A DNA stretch of 64,000 nucleotides from Promicromonospora umidemergens (GTDB lineage Bacteria > Actinomycetota > Actinomycetes > Actinomycetales > Cellulomonadaceae), in the NCBI RefSeq assembly GCF_024171995.1, contig NZ_JAMTCT010000024.1:1-64000 (forward strand). The letters are read 5' to 3'. Numbering within the stretch: position 1 is the first letter of the stretch; every line of letters starts with the position of its first letter. A program made the translations under genes and the position numbers. This document shows positions 56,240-64,000 of the stretch, piece by piece. Under the pieces are notes generated by a model, which did no database searches, was not told the DNA's origin, and saw nothing but the letters and a program-made list of their open reading frames with translations.

Positions 56240-56988
56240 GAGGTCTTCCCCTCGAGCGCGCGGTCGATCGGCTCGTAGTGGGAGATGACCGCCGCGCGGA
56301 ACGCCGCGACGTCGCCCGCCTCGGCAGCGGAGATCATCTCGCCGTGCGCGCGCGCCGTCTGGACGAGGTCGGCGGCGACGGAGATGCCCAGCTTGGGGAT
56401 GACCGCCGTGTGGACGTCCCAGAACGCGGCGACGAGCTGCCCGACGAGCGAGTTGTCGAGCCGGGCGAGCAGCCCGGTGTGGAACGCACGGTCCTGGGTC
56501 GCGAAGCTGCGGCCCTCACCTGCGGCCGCCACCATCTCGTCGACGAGCGCGTGGAGGTCGGGGTAGGTGGTGCCGGCGAGGCTGTCGACGATGCGCTCGG
56601 CCATGGCCAGGTCGAGCGCCTGGCGGACCTCGACCACGTCCCGCAGGGCGCGCAGGTCGTCGCCGGGGCTGAGGACACCGCGGAAGACGAGCGACTCGAC
56701 GAGCGCGTCGAGCGACATGTGGCCGACGAACGTCCCGTGGCCGTGCCGGACCTCCACGATGTCCAGCGTCGAGAGGGTGCGGATGGCCTCACGCACGCTC
56801 GACCGGGAGACGGCGAGCCGTTCGCACAGGGCGGTCTCCGTCGGGAGCGGGTCGCCGGGGCGCAGCCCTTCGCCGAGGATGAAGTCCTTGATCTGGTCGG
56901 CGGTAGTGGTCCGCCGTGGGGTGGCCGTCATGGTGGTTCGTGTCTCGGTCCCCGTCGATTCGGGTGCGGTGCCCCGCGGTGTCGCCAT
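56236..56988 (-). CDS. GntR-family (FadR/FCD) regulator of the sialic acid cluster
   Basis: This 250-residue protein has a winged helix (ETALCERLAVSRSSVREAIR) and an FCD domain with metal-site motifs (TQDRAFHTGLL; VISHYEPIDRA). ATG 56988 has GAAGGGG upstream; a later in-frame ATG is possible. It heads the operon with the oxidoreductases and nagB and is divergent from the importer. Operator candidates are at 57031-57048 and 53239-53258. Confidence 0.88.
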   Translation of the reverse strand: MATPRGTAPESTGTETRTTMTATPRRTTTADQIKDFILGEGLRPGDPLPTETALCERLAVSRSSVREAIRTLSTLDIVEVRHGHGTFVGHMSLDALVESLVFRGVLSPGDDLRALRDVVEVRQALDLAMAERIVDSLAGTTYPDLHALVDEMVAAAGEGRSFATQDRAFHTGLLARLDNSLVGQLVAAFWDVHTAVIPKLGISVAADLVQTARAHGEMISAAEAGDVAAFRAAVISHYEPIDRALEGKTS

Positions 56989-57030
56989 CTTGACCCCTTC
57001 GGTTTCTGGTCCTAGTGTCATGCTACACAA

Positions 57031-57048
57031 CATCAGACATCAGACGTC
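57031..57048. promoter_or_regulatory. Operator candidate between the GntR gene and the ABC importer
   Basis: CATCAGACATCAGACGTC lies 43-60 bp before the GntR start and 66-83 bp before the importer start. It matches 16/18 the sialidase 2 palindrome (read on the other strand). Confidence 0.65.
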
Positions 57049-57113
57049 TTCCCTCTCCGGTGAGGTCGAGGAGGCCTGATCCGACTGTTCTGATCCCACT
57101 GTCAGGAGAATCA

Positions 57114-58715
57114 ATGACGCTTCATGCCAGCCCATCTCCCCGGCGTCGCGCCGTCGCGACCGCTGCGGCAGGCTTGGTCGTGGCCCTCGGCCTCGCCGCC
57201 TGCTCGAGCGGCGGCACCACGCAGAGCCCGGCCGGCGAGGGCGCCGCCCAGGGCGAGGTCGACCAGAACGCCGTGATCGAAGCCGGCATCTCGTACACCC
57301 TCTCGGGTGGTTTCGACCCGATGACCACCACCGGTGCCGTGACAGTAGCGGCGAACTGGCACGTGTTCGAGGGACTCACCGAGATCGATCCCGCCACGCG
57401 TGAGGTCTACGCGGCACTCGGTACCGACCTCCCCGAGAAGATCGACGACACGCACTACGAGGTCGACCTGCGCGACGGCGCCGTGTTCCACGACGGCAGC
57501 CCCGTCACCACCGACGACGTCGTCTACAGCTTCGAGCGCGTGCTCGACCCCGAGAACGAGTCCCTCTACGCGGAGTTCGTCGACTTCATCGACACGGTCG
57601 GCGCCGTCGACGACGACACGGTCTCCATCGAGCTCAAGTACCCGTTCAGCCTCGTCGCCGAGCGGCTGTCCGCGGTCAAGATCGTCTCCGAGAAGGTCGT
57701 CGAGTCCGACTACGAGGCGTTCAACGCCCTGCCCGTCGGCACCGGCCCGTTCACGATCACGCACGCGGCTCCCGACGACAAGATCACCTTCGAGCGCTTC
57801 GACGACTACACCGGGCCCCGCCCGGCGCAGGCCGCCGGCCTCGTCTGGAACCTCCTGTCCGACTCCGCCGCACGCGTCACCGCCATGAGCTCCGGCACGG
57901 TCGCCGCCATCGAGGACGTCCCCTACATCGACCTGCCGACGCTCGAGGGCACGACGGACGTGGAGTCCGTCCAGTCCTTCGGCACGCTCTTCATGATGTT
58001 CAACACGGACAAGGAACCGTTCGACGACCCCCGGGTCCGGCAGGCGTTCTTCTACGCCCTGGACATGGACTCGATCATCGAGACCGGGCTGCTGGGCAAC
58101 GGAGCGGCGGCCACGAGCTTCCTGCCCGAGAACCACCCCAACTACAACGAGGCCTCGACGACCTACACCTACGACCCGGAGAAGGCCAAGCAGCTGCTGG
58201 CCGACGCCGGTGTCGAGGACCTCTCGATCAACCTCCTGACCACGGACACGGGCTGGGTCGCCGACCTCGCGCCACTGATCAAGGAGAACCTCGACGCCAT
58301 CGGCGTCGACACGACCCTCGACATCGGCCAGTCCGGCGGCCAGTACACCAAGGTCGACAACGGCAACCTGGACGTCATGGTCGCCCCCGGTGACCCGTCG
58401 GTCTTCGGCAACGACCCGGACCTGCTCATGCGCTGGTGGTACGGCGACAACGTCTGGTCGCAGTCCCGCTACCGCTGGGACGACGACCCGAAGTTCGCAG
58501 AGCTGCAGGACCTGCTGGACCAGGCGGTGCGCACCTCGGGCGACGAGCAGCAGAAGCTCTGGGACCAGGCGTTCGACCTCGTGTCCGAAGAGGTCCCGCT
58601 CTACCCGCTGCTGCACCGCAGCCTGCCCACCGCCTGGGACGGCTCGCGGCTGTCCGGGTTCCAGCCCTTGCCCGTGACCGGGCTGTCGTTCCTCGACGTC
58701 GGCCAGGTCGGCTGA
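57114..58715 (+). CDS. ABC transporter substrate-binding lipoprotein (family 5)
   Basis: This 533-residue protein has a lipobox LAAC near residue 29 and the SBP_bac_5 fold. Conserved parts include YEVDLRDGAVFHDGSPVTTDDVVYS, GTGPFTI and FNTDKEPFDDPRVRQAFFYALD. This family binds peptides, nickel or, in SatA-type systems, sialic acid. AGGAG lies before ATG 57114. It heads the importer operon and lies directly beside the sialic acid regulator, so a sialic acid ligand is inferred. Confidence 0.88.
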   Translation: MTLHASPSPRRRAVATAAAGLVVALGLAACSSGGTTQSPAGEGAAQGEVDQNAVIEAGISYTLSGGFDPMTTTGAVTVAANWHVFEGLTEIDPATREVYAALGTDLPEKIDDTHYEVDLRDGAVFHDGSPVTTDDVVYSFERVLDPENESLYAEFVDFIDTVGAVDDDTVSIELKYPFSLVAERLSAVKIVSEKVVESDYEAFNALPVGTGPFTITHAAPDDKITFERFDDYTGPRPAQAAGLVWNLLSDSAARVTAMSSGTVAAIEDVPYIDLPTLEGTTDVESVQSFGTLFMMFNTDKEPFDDPRVRQAFFYALDMDSIIETGLLGNGAAATSFLPENHPNYNEASTTYTYDPEKAKQLLADAGVEDLSINLLTTDTGWVADLAPLIKENLDAIGVDTTLDIGQSGGQYTKVDNGNLDVMVAPGDPSVFGNDPDLLMRWWYGDNVWSQSRYRWDDDPKFAELQDLLDQAVRTSGDEQQKLWDQAFDLVSEEVPLYPLLHRSLPTAWDGSRLSGFQPLPVTGLSFLDVGQVG

Positions 58716-58745
58716 CCAGCACACCCGCCTGACACCCGTACCGCC

Positions 58746-58781
58746 CCCGGTCCTCTCGCCCACGTAGGCGGGAGGACCGGG
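58746..58781 (+). other. Intercistronic hairpin after the binding-protein gene
   Basis: Arms of 15 nt (58746-58760 and 58767-58781) pair with one G-T position and a 6-nt loop. It lies in the 117-bp gap between the binding protein and permease genes. Such stems often stabilise the upstream mRNA or terminate part of the transcription, giving more binding protein. Confidence 0.6.
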
Positions 58782-58832
58782 ACACCAGAACGGACGCACC
58801 ATGCCCCGCACCACCACCGAAGGAGGCCCCCG

Positions 58833-59789
58833 ATGAACGCGCTCCTGCGGCTCGTCGGCCGCCGCCTCCTCCAGCTGCCGATCATGATCCTCGGCATCAC
58901 GCTCCTCGTGTTCTTCGTGATGTCGTTCTCCAAGGTCGACCCGGCCATCCAGGCCCTCGGCGAGGGGGCCTCGGTCGAGGCGCGCGACGCCTACCGCGAG
59001 GCGCACGGGCTCGACGACCCGCTGCTCGTGCGGTACCTCAGCTTCCTCGGCGGCCTCCTGCGTGGCGACCTCGGCACCTTCAGCGCCCGGCAGACCCCCG
59101 TCGCCGACGAGGTGGTGCGCGCCCTGCCGATCACGCTCGAGCTCACGTTCATCGGGCTCGTCATCGCAGCCGTCCTCGCCCTGCTGCTCGGCGTCGTCGC
59201 CGCGCTCTTCCGTGACCGCTGGCCGGACAAGGCGATCCGCGTCGTCTCCGTCGCGTCGCTCGCCACGCCGTCGTTCTGGCTCGCCGTCCTCCTCATCCAG
59301 GCGGTCACGCTCGGCACGGGAGCTCTACCCGCCAGCGGCCCCCTGCCCGACCCCGGCGTCGACCTGCCCGGCTACCTCGCCCGCATGGCCCTGCCCGCAC
59401 TGGCGCTCGCCGTCCCCGTGGTCGGCCAGCTCACCCGCGTGGTGCGCACCTCCGTCGTCGAGGAGCTCGACAAGGACTACGTGCGTACCGCCATCGGCGC
59501 GGGCCTGCCCCGGCACGTGGTCGTGGGGCGCAACGTGCTGCGCAACGCCCTCATCACGCCCATCACCGTCCTCGGGCTGCGGGTCGGCTACCTCATCGGG
59601 GGCGCGGTCGTCATCGAGGTCATCTTCGCGCTGCCCGGCATGGGCACCCTCATCCTCAACGGCGTCACCAACAACGAGCCGAACCTCGTCCAGGGCGTGA
59701 CCCTGGCGGTGGCCCTGGCGTTCGTCGTGGTGAACATCGTCGTCGACATGCTCTACGTACTCGTCAACCCACGAATCAGGACGGTGTGA
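58833..59789 (+). CDS. ABC transporter permease, DppB/OppB type
   Basis: This 318-residue permease has six helices and the EAA-like loop YVRTAIGAGLPRHVVVGRNVLRNA, followed by GYLIGGAVVIEVIFALPGMG as in OppB. GGAGG precedes the ATG. It pairs with the permease half of the following fused gene to form the channel. Confidence 0.92.
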   Translation: MNALLRLVGRRLLQLPIMILGITLLVFFVMSFSKVDPAIQALGEGASVEARDAYREAHGLDDPLLVRYLSFLGGLLRGDLGTFSARQTPVADEVVRALPITLELTFIGLVIAAVLALLLGVVAALFRDRWPDKAIRVVSVASLATPSFWLAVLLIQAVTLGTGALPASGPLPDPGVDLPGYLARMALPALALAVPVVGQLTRVVRTSVVEELDKDYVRTAIGAGLPRHVVVGRNVLRNALITPITVLGLRVGYLIGGAVVIEVIFALPGMGTLILNGVTNNEPNLVQGVTLAVALAFVVVNIVVDMLYVLVNPRIRTV

Positions 59790-59790
59790 C

Positions 59791-61773
59791 GTGCGACGAC
59801 ACCTCACGGAACGACTCTCCGAGCCGGCGCTGCGGCTGCGTGCCCTGCCCGTCGGGTCCAAGATCTCGCTCGCGTTCGTGCTCCTCGTGGTGCTGGCCGC
59901 GATCTTCGCCCCGCTCGTCGCGGTGCACAACCCGCTCACGACCGGTATCCCCGTGCAGCCCCCGGGAAGCGAGTTCTGGTTCGGCACCGACCGCCAGGGC
60001 CGCGACATCTTCGCCCGCGTGGTGCACGGCGCCCGCTACTCCCTGGTCATCGGCCTCGGGGCGACCGGGATCGCGCTCGTCGCGGCAGCGGTGCTCGGCT
60101 CGATAGCGGCCACGGCGAGCAAGGCCGTCTCCGAGACCCTGATGCGGGTGCTCGACATCATCATGTCCTTCCCCGGGATCGCACTGGCCGCCGTCTTCGT
60201 CTCGGTGTTCGGGCGCTCGCTGCCGGTGCTGGTCCTGACGATCGCGTTCCTGTACACGCCGCAGCTCACCCGGGTGGTCCGGGCCAACGTGCTGGACCAG
60301 TACGGCGAGGACTACGTGGCAGCGACGCGGGTCATGGGCGCGCGGACCTGGTGGGTGCTGGCGCGGCACGTGGCACGCAACTGCGCGGCACCCGTGCTGG
60401 TGTTCACGACCGTCCTGGTCGCCGACGCGATCATCTTCGAGGCGTCCCTGTCGTTCATCCAGGCGGGCGTGCCCGACCCCGAGCCGTCGTGGGGCAACGT
60501 CATCGCCGCCGGACGGGACCTCGTCATGGGCGGCTACTGGTGGGCCACGTTCTTCCCCGGGGCGGCGATCATGCTCACCGTCCTGTGCCTCAACGTCCTG
60601 TCCGAAGGCCTGACCGACTCCATGGTCGCGGCCCCCCGCGGCGACCGCGCCGCCCGCGCGGACGCCGCGGCGGACGACGCGGCGGCCACCCAGGCCGAGG
60701 ACGTCGACCCCGACGTAGCCCCCGCCGAGCCCGCCGTCCCGCTCGCCAGCCGCCTCGCGACCCTCCGCGCCGCCGAGGAGCTGCGCACCGACCGGCCCGT
60801 CCACGACGGCGACCAGGCCCCGCTGCTCGAGGTGCGCAACCTCTCGATCCGGTTCCCCGAGCGGCACGGCGACGTCGCCGTCGTCGACGACGTGTCCTTC
60901 TCCGTCCGCCCGGGCGAGACGATGGCGCTCGTCGGCGAGTCCGGCTGCGGCAAGTCGATCACGTCGCTAGCGGTCATGGGGCTGCTCGACTCGTCGGCCC
61001 AGGTCAGCGGCCAGATCCTGTACCGCGGCCGGGACCTGCTCACGATGTCGCCGAGCGAGCGGGCAGCCCTGCGGGGCACCGAGACCGCGATGATCTACCA
61101 GGACGCGCTGAGCTCGCTCAACCCGTCGATGCTCGTGCGGGCGCAGCTGAAGCAGCTCACCCGGCGCGGCGGGACCCGCACGGCGCAGGACCTGCTGGAG
61201 CTGGTCGGCCTCGACCCGGAGCGCACGCTCAAGAGCTACCCCCACGAGCTCTCCGGCGGACAGCGCCAGCGCGTCCTCATCGCCATGGCGCTCACCCGTG
61301 ACCCGAGCCTGATCATCGCGGACGAGCCGACGACGGCGCTGGACGTGACCGTCCAGGCGCAGGTGGTCGAGCTGCTCGACGGGCTGCGCGAGCAGCTCGG
61401 CTTCGCGATGGTGTTCGTCAGCCACGACCTCGCGCTCGTCGCCGAGATCGCGCACCGGATCACCGTCATGTACGCGGGCCAGGTGGTCGAGCAGGCACCC
61501 ACCAGGGAGCTGCTCCTCGACCCGCGGCACGAGTACACGCAGGGGCTGCTCGGTGCGGTGCTCTCGATCGAGTCGCGCTCCACCCGGCTGCACCAGATCC
61601 CCGGCACCGTCCCCACCCCGCGCGACTTCCCGGCCGGCGACCGGTTCGCCCCGCGCTCGTCGCACCCGGAGCGCGGGCTCGGCGTGCGACCCGTGCTGAG
61701 CCCGGTCGACGGCGCACCGGACCACCTCGTCGCCTCGCCCGGCGCCCCCACCACGATCGGAGCACAGCGATGA
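59791..61773 (+). CDS. Fused ABC permease (DppC-like) and ATPase (DppD-like)
   Basis: This 660-residue protein joins two subunits. Residues about 1-290 are a DppC-type permease (FGTDRQGRDIFARVVHGARYS; EDYVAATRVMGARTWWVLARH). An Ala/Asp-rich linker spans about 290-345. The rest is a DppD-type ATPase with Walker A GESGCGKS, signature LSGGQRQRVLIAMAL and Walker B LIIADEPTTALD. There is no stop or frameshift, so the fusion is genuine. GTG 59791 begins one base after the OppB stop, and ATGA couples it to the second ATPase. Confidence 0.93.
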   Translation: MRRHLTERLSEPALRLRALPVGSKISLAFVLLVVLAAIFAPLVAVHNPLTTGIPVQPPGSEFWFGTDRQGRDIFARVVHGARYSLVIGLGATGIALVAAAVLGSIAATASKAVSETLMRVLDIIMSFPGIALAAVFVSVFGRSLPVLVLTIAFLYTPQLTRVVRANVLDQYGEDYVAATRVMGARTWWVLARHVARNCAAPVLVFTTVLVADAIIFEASLSFIQAGVPDPEPSWGNVIAAGRDLVMGGYWWATFFPGAAIMLTVLCLNVLSEGLTDSMVAAPRGDRAARADAAADDAAATQAEDVDPDVAPAEPAVPLASRLATLRAAEELRTDRPVHDGDQAPLLEVRNLSIRFPERHGDVAVVDDVSFSVRPGETMALVGESGCGKSITSLAVMGLLDSSAQVSGQILYRGRDLLTMSPSERAALRGTETAMIYQDALSSLNPSMLVRAQLKQLTRRGGTRTAQDLLELVGLDPERTLKSYPHELSGGQRQRVLIAMALTRDPSLIIADEPTTALDVTVQAQVVELLDGLREQLGFAMVFVSHDLALVAEIAHRITVMYAGQVVEQAPTRELLLDPRHEYTQGLLGAVLSIESRSTRLHQIPGTVPTPRDFPAGDRFAPRSSHPERGLGVRPVLSPVDGAPDHLVASPGAPTTIGAQR

Positions 61774-62594
61774 GCGGCACCACCACGGCAGGCACCCCCG
61801 CCGCGACCGACGAGCCCGTCGTGGAGCTGCGCGGCGTGCACGTCGTCTTCAAGGCACGCACCGGCACCCTCTTCCGGGCGAACCGGGTGCACGCCGTCGA
61901 CGACGTGTCCGTGCAGGTGCGCCGCGGCCGCACGCTCGGGATCGTGGGGGAGTCCGGCTCCGGCAAGTCCACCATGGCCAAGGTCCTCGTCGGCCTGCAG
62001 GTACCCACCTCGGGAGAGGTCCGCTTCCGCGGCGCCGCGGTGCGCTCCTACACGCCACGCGTGCGCCGAGAGGTCGGGCGGGTCGTGTCGGTCGTCTTCC
62101 AGGACCCCGCCACCGCGCTCAACGCACGCATGCGGGTGCGCGAAGCCCTGCGCGACCCGCTCGACGTGCACCGCGTGGGCACACCGGCAACCCGGGCCGC
62201 ACGGGTGCGCGAGCTCACGCACCTGGTCGGGCTGCCGACGTCGGTCCTCGACGCGCTCCCCGGCCAGCTCTCGGGCGGCCAGCGCCAGCGGGTGGCGATC
62301 GCCCGGGCGCTCGCGCTCGAGCCGGACGTGATCGTCGCCGACGAGCCGACGTCCGCGCTCGACGTCTCCGTCCGCGCGCAGATCCTCAACCTGCTCGCCG
62401 ACCTCAAGAACGAGCTCGGCCTCGGGATGGTCTTCATCTCCCACGACATCCAGACCGTCCGCCACGTCTCCGACGAGATCGTGGTCATGCGCTCGGGCCG
62501 GATCGTCGAGTCCGGACCCGCCGCGCACGTCCTGGACGACCCGCAGCACGAGTACACGCGCACGCTGCTCGCCGCGGCGCCCGCCCTCCTGTGA
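61770..62594 (+). CDS. ABC transporter ATP-binding protein, DppF/OppF type
   Basis: This 274-residue ATPase has Walker A GESGSGKST, signature LSGGQRQRVAIARALALEP and Walker B VIVADEPTSALDVS. The C-terminal peptide-type zone HEYTRTLLAAAPALL matches OppF. It overlaps the upstream fused gene by 4 nt, and its own stop overlaps an upstream GTG of the aldolase frame. It completes the importer. Confidence 0.93.
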   Translation: MSGTTTAGTPAATDEPVVELRGVHVVFKARTGTLFRANRVHAVDDVSVQVRRGRTLGIVGESGSGKSTMAKVLVGLQVPTSGEVRFRGAAVRSYTPRVRREVGRVVSVVFQDPATALNARMRVREALRDPLDVHRVGTPATRAARVRELTHLVGLPTSVLDALPGQLSGGQRQRVAIARALALEPDVIVADEPTSALDVSVRAQILNLLADLKNELGLGMVFISHDIQTVRHVSDEIVVMRSGRIVESGPAAHVLDDPQHEYTRTLLAAAPALL

Positions 62595-62668
62595 GGCAGC
62601 CCGCCTTCCCCGTCCCCGTCGCCGTCCCCACGGACCGCACCACCTCACCACCAGAACCGGAGCCTCAC

Positions 62669-63595
62669 GTGACCACGCCCCTCTTCCGCGGGATCGTCCC
62701 GCCCGTCCTGACCCCGCTCACCGCCGGCGGCGAGGTGGACGTCGCGTCGCTCGACCGCCTTGTGCGCCACCTCGTCGAGCGTGGCGTGCACGGTGTGTTC
62801 GTGCTCGGCTCGACCGGCGAGGTCGCCTACCTCACCGACGCCCAGCGCGACCTCGTCGTGCGGACCGTCGTGCGGGCGGCTGACGGCCGGGTGCCCGTCC
62901 TCGGCGGGGCGATCGACCTCACGACGGCGCGCGTGATCGAGCAGGCGCGTGCGCTGGTCGAGGCCGGCGTGGACGCCGTCGTCGCGACGCCCCCGGTGTA
63001 CGCGATCAACGACACCGACGAGATCGAGCGGCACCTGCGCGCCGTCGCAGCGGCCGTCGACGTCCCCCTGTTCGCCTACGACATCCCCGTCCGCGTGCGG
63101 ACCAAGCTGCCCGTCGACCTGCTGGTGCGTCTCGGCGCCGACGGCGTGCTCGCGGGGGTCAAGGACTCCTCTGGCGACGACGTGGCGTTCCGCCGCCTGG
63201 TCGCGGCCAACGCGGCAGCCGGGTCGCCGCTCGCGCTGTTCACCGGCCACGAGGTGGTCGTCGACGGGATGCTCCTGCTCGGCGCCGACGGCGTCGTGCC
63301 GGGCCTCGGGAACGTCGACCCCGCAGGGTACGTCCGGCTGTGGGACCTCGCGCAGGCGGGGAAGTGGGACGACGCACGCCGCGAGCAGGAGCGGCTGGCC
63401 GCCCTGTTCGAGATCGTGTTCCAGGCGCAGGGCCGGTCCGGCGACGCGGCGGGCGTCGGCGCGTTCAAGGTCGCCGTACAGCGCCAGGGGCTCATCGACA
63501 CCGCCGCGCTCTCGTTCCCCCTCGAGGCGCTCGACGGTGACGTCGCCGACCGGATCGAGGAGATCACCCGCGAGGCGGGCCTCCTGCATGGCTGA
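62669..63595 (+). CDS. N-acetylneuraminate lyase-like DHDPS-family protein
   Basis: This 308-residue protein has Schiff-base K165 in LAGVKDSSGD, Y137 in LFAYDIPV, and GSTGE at residues 47-51. It lies in an operon with the sialic acid importer and a ROK kinase and next to nagB, so it probably cleaves N-acetylneuraminate to ManNAc and pyruvate. The sequence alone would also allow another DHDPS-type aldolase. GTG 62669 was chosen because GGAG lies just upstream; an in-frame GTG at 62591 overlaps the ATPase. Confidence 0.78.
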   Translation: MTTPLFRGIVPPVLTPLTAGGEVDVASLDRLVRHLVERGVHGVFVLGSTGEVAYLTDAQRDLVVRTVVRAADGRVPVLGGAIDLTTARVIEQARALVEAGVDAVVATPPVYAINDTDEIERHLRAVAAAVDVPLFAYDIPVRVRTKLPVDLLVRLGADGVLAGVKDSSGDDVAFRRLVAANAAAGSPLALFTGHEVVVDGMLLLGADGVVPGLGNVDPAGYVRLWDLAQAGKWDDARREQERLAALFEIVFQAQGRSGDAAGVGAFKVAVQRQGLIDTAALSFPLEALDGDVADRIEEITREAGLLHG

Positions 63596-64000
63596 GCCCG
63601 GCCAGGTCGTGGTGGGGGTGGACCTCGGCGGGACGAAGATTGCCGCGGCCACGGTCTCGGCTTCCGGCGAGGTGGGGACGGTACGCACCGTCCCCACCCC
63701 CGCGAGCGCCGGCCCGGACGCCGTGCTCGACGCCGTCGCCGCGCTCGTGCGGACGGTGCTGGCGGACGCCGGTGCCGCGCTCGGGGCCGTGGGTATCGGC
63801 ACGGCCGGCGTGGTGGACGTGGCCAGCGGCACCATCGTCTCCGCGACGGACACGTTCCCCGGCTGGCCGGGAACCTCCGTCGCCGGTGGTGTACGCGACC
63901 GCCTGACCGCGCGGGGGACCGCGCCGGGGTCGGTCCCGGTGTTCGTCGAGAACGACGTCGACGCCCATGCCGCCGGCGAGTCCTGGCGGGGAGCCGCGGC
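63588..64000 (+). CDS. ROK-family sugar kinase (probable N-acetylmannosamine kinase), 3' end beyond the window
   Basis: The gene starts at ATG 63588, overlapping the aldolase stop by 8 nt, and runs open to the window end (137 codons visible). VVVGVDLGGTKIAAATVS is the ROK phosphate-binding motif, and VENDVDAHAAGESWRG contains the catalytic Asp region. In this context it would phosphorylate ManNAc before the epimerase step. The C-terminal zinc motif and half the protein are not visible, so substrate specificity is unproven. Confidence 0.8.
   Translation, partial: MAEPGQVVVGVDLGGTKIAAATVSASGEVGTVRTVPTPASAGPDAVLDAVAALVRTVLADAGAALGAVGIGTAGVVDVASGTIVSATDTFPGWPGTSVAGGVRDRLTARGTAPGSVPVFVENDVDAHAAGESWRGAA

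Overview
The window is very GC-rich, uses many GTG starts, packs genes tightly with 4-nt ATGA/GTGA overlaps, and carries LysR, GntR/FCD, WYL, TetR and CsoR regulators, actinobacterial lipoproteins and DUF222/HNH (13E12-type) proteins. This points to a high-GC actinobacterium, most likely a soil- or polymer-degrading member of the Micrococcales (Cellulomonas/Promicromonospora-like). The genus is inference. No rRNA, tRNA, CRISPR array, insertion sequence or phage gene was seen, and no gap longer than 300 bases lacks a gene. || Layout. 1-849: 3'-truncated DUF222 protein. 1.1-5.4 kb: short CDF-like protein, a DrrAB-type ABC exporter divergent from a WYL regulator, and an unrecognised protein. 5.4-9.4 kb: CitA/DcuS-type two-component system divergent from the C4-dicarboxylate symporter dctA, with three 13-bp repeats between them. 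9.4-12.9 kb: class A beta-lactamase lipoprotein, two short-chain dehydrogenases and a TetR regulator. 12.9-24.6 kb: aldarate (glucarate/galactarate/talarate) catabolism, made of kdgD, alpha-ketoglutarate-semialdehyde dehydrogenase, gudD, an AEC permease, a LysR regulator, a tripartite tricarboxylate transporter (tctCBA) with a universal stress protein, a GntR regulator and a talarate/galactarate dehydratase. 24.7-30 kb: epimerase, CmtR-like sensor with two CDF exporters, TetR, F420-type nitroreductase, epoxide hydrolase. 30.1-35.8 kb: hydroxyproline catabolism (GntR, three-part D-hydroxyproline dehydrogenase, deaminase, 4-hydroxyproline epimerase). 35.8-43.7 kb: aldo/keto reductase, DUF222/HNH protein, DUF5946-like protein, MarR divergent from a large RND pump, small L7/L12-like membrane protein. 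43.8-50.4 kb: copper resistance (CopZ, Met/His-rich secreted protein, CopA, YHS protein, CsoR, CopB) with two CsoR-type operators. 50.4-64 kb: sialic-acid use, with tandem sialidases, nagB, two Gfo/Idh/MocA oxidoreductases, GntR, an opp-type ABC importer with a permease-ATPase fusion, a NanA-like aldolase and a truncated ROK kinase. || How it works together. Glucarate and hydroxyproline routes both end in alpha-ketoglutarate semialdehyde. The only dehydrogenase for it here is in the glucarate operon, so the two clusters may share it. An 18-bp motif (17/18 identical) sits at the promoters of both the tct operon and the kdgD operon and ties the transporter to aldarate catabolism. In the right part, secreted sialidases would release sialic acid (or its 2,7-anhydro form), the ABC system would import it, and aldolase, kinase and NagB would carry it to fructose-6-phosphate. 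A palindrome shared by a sialidase promoter and the divergent GntR/importer promoter suggests one regulon.
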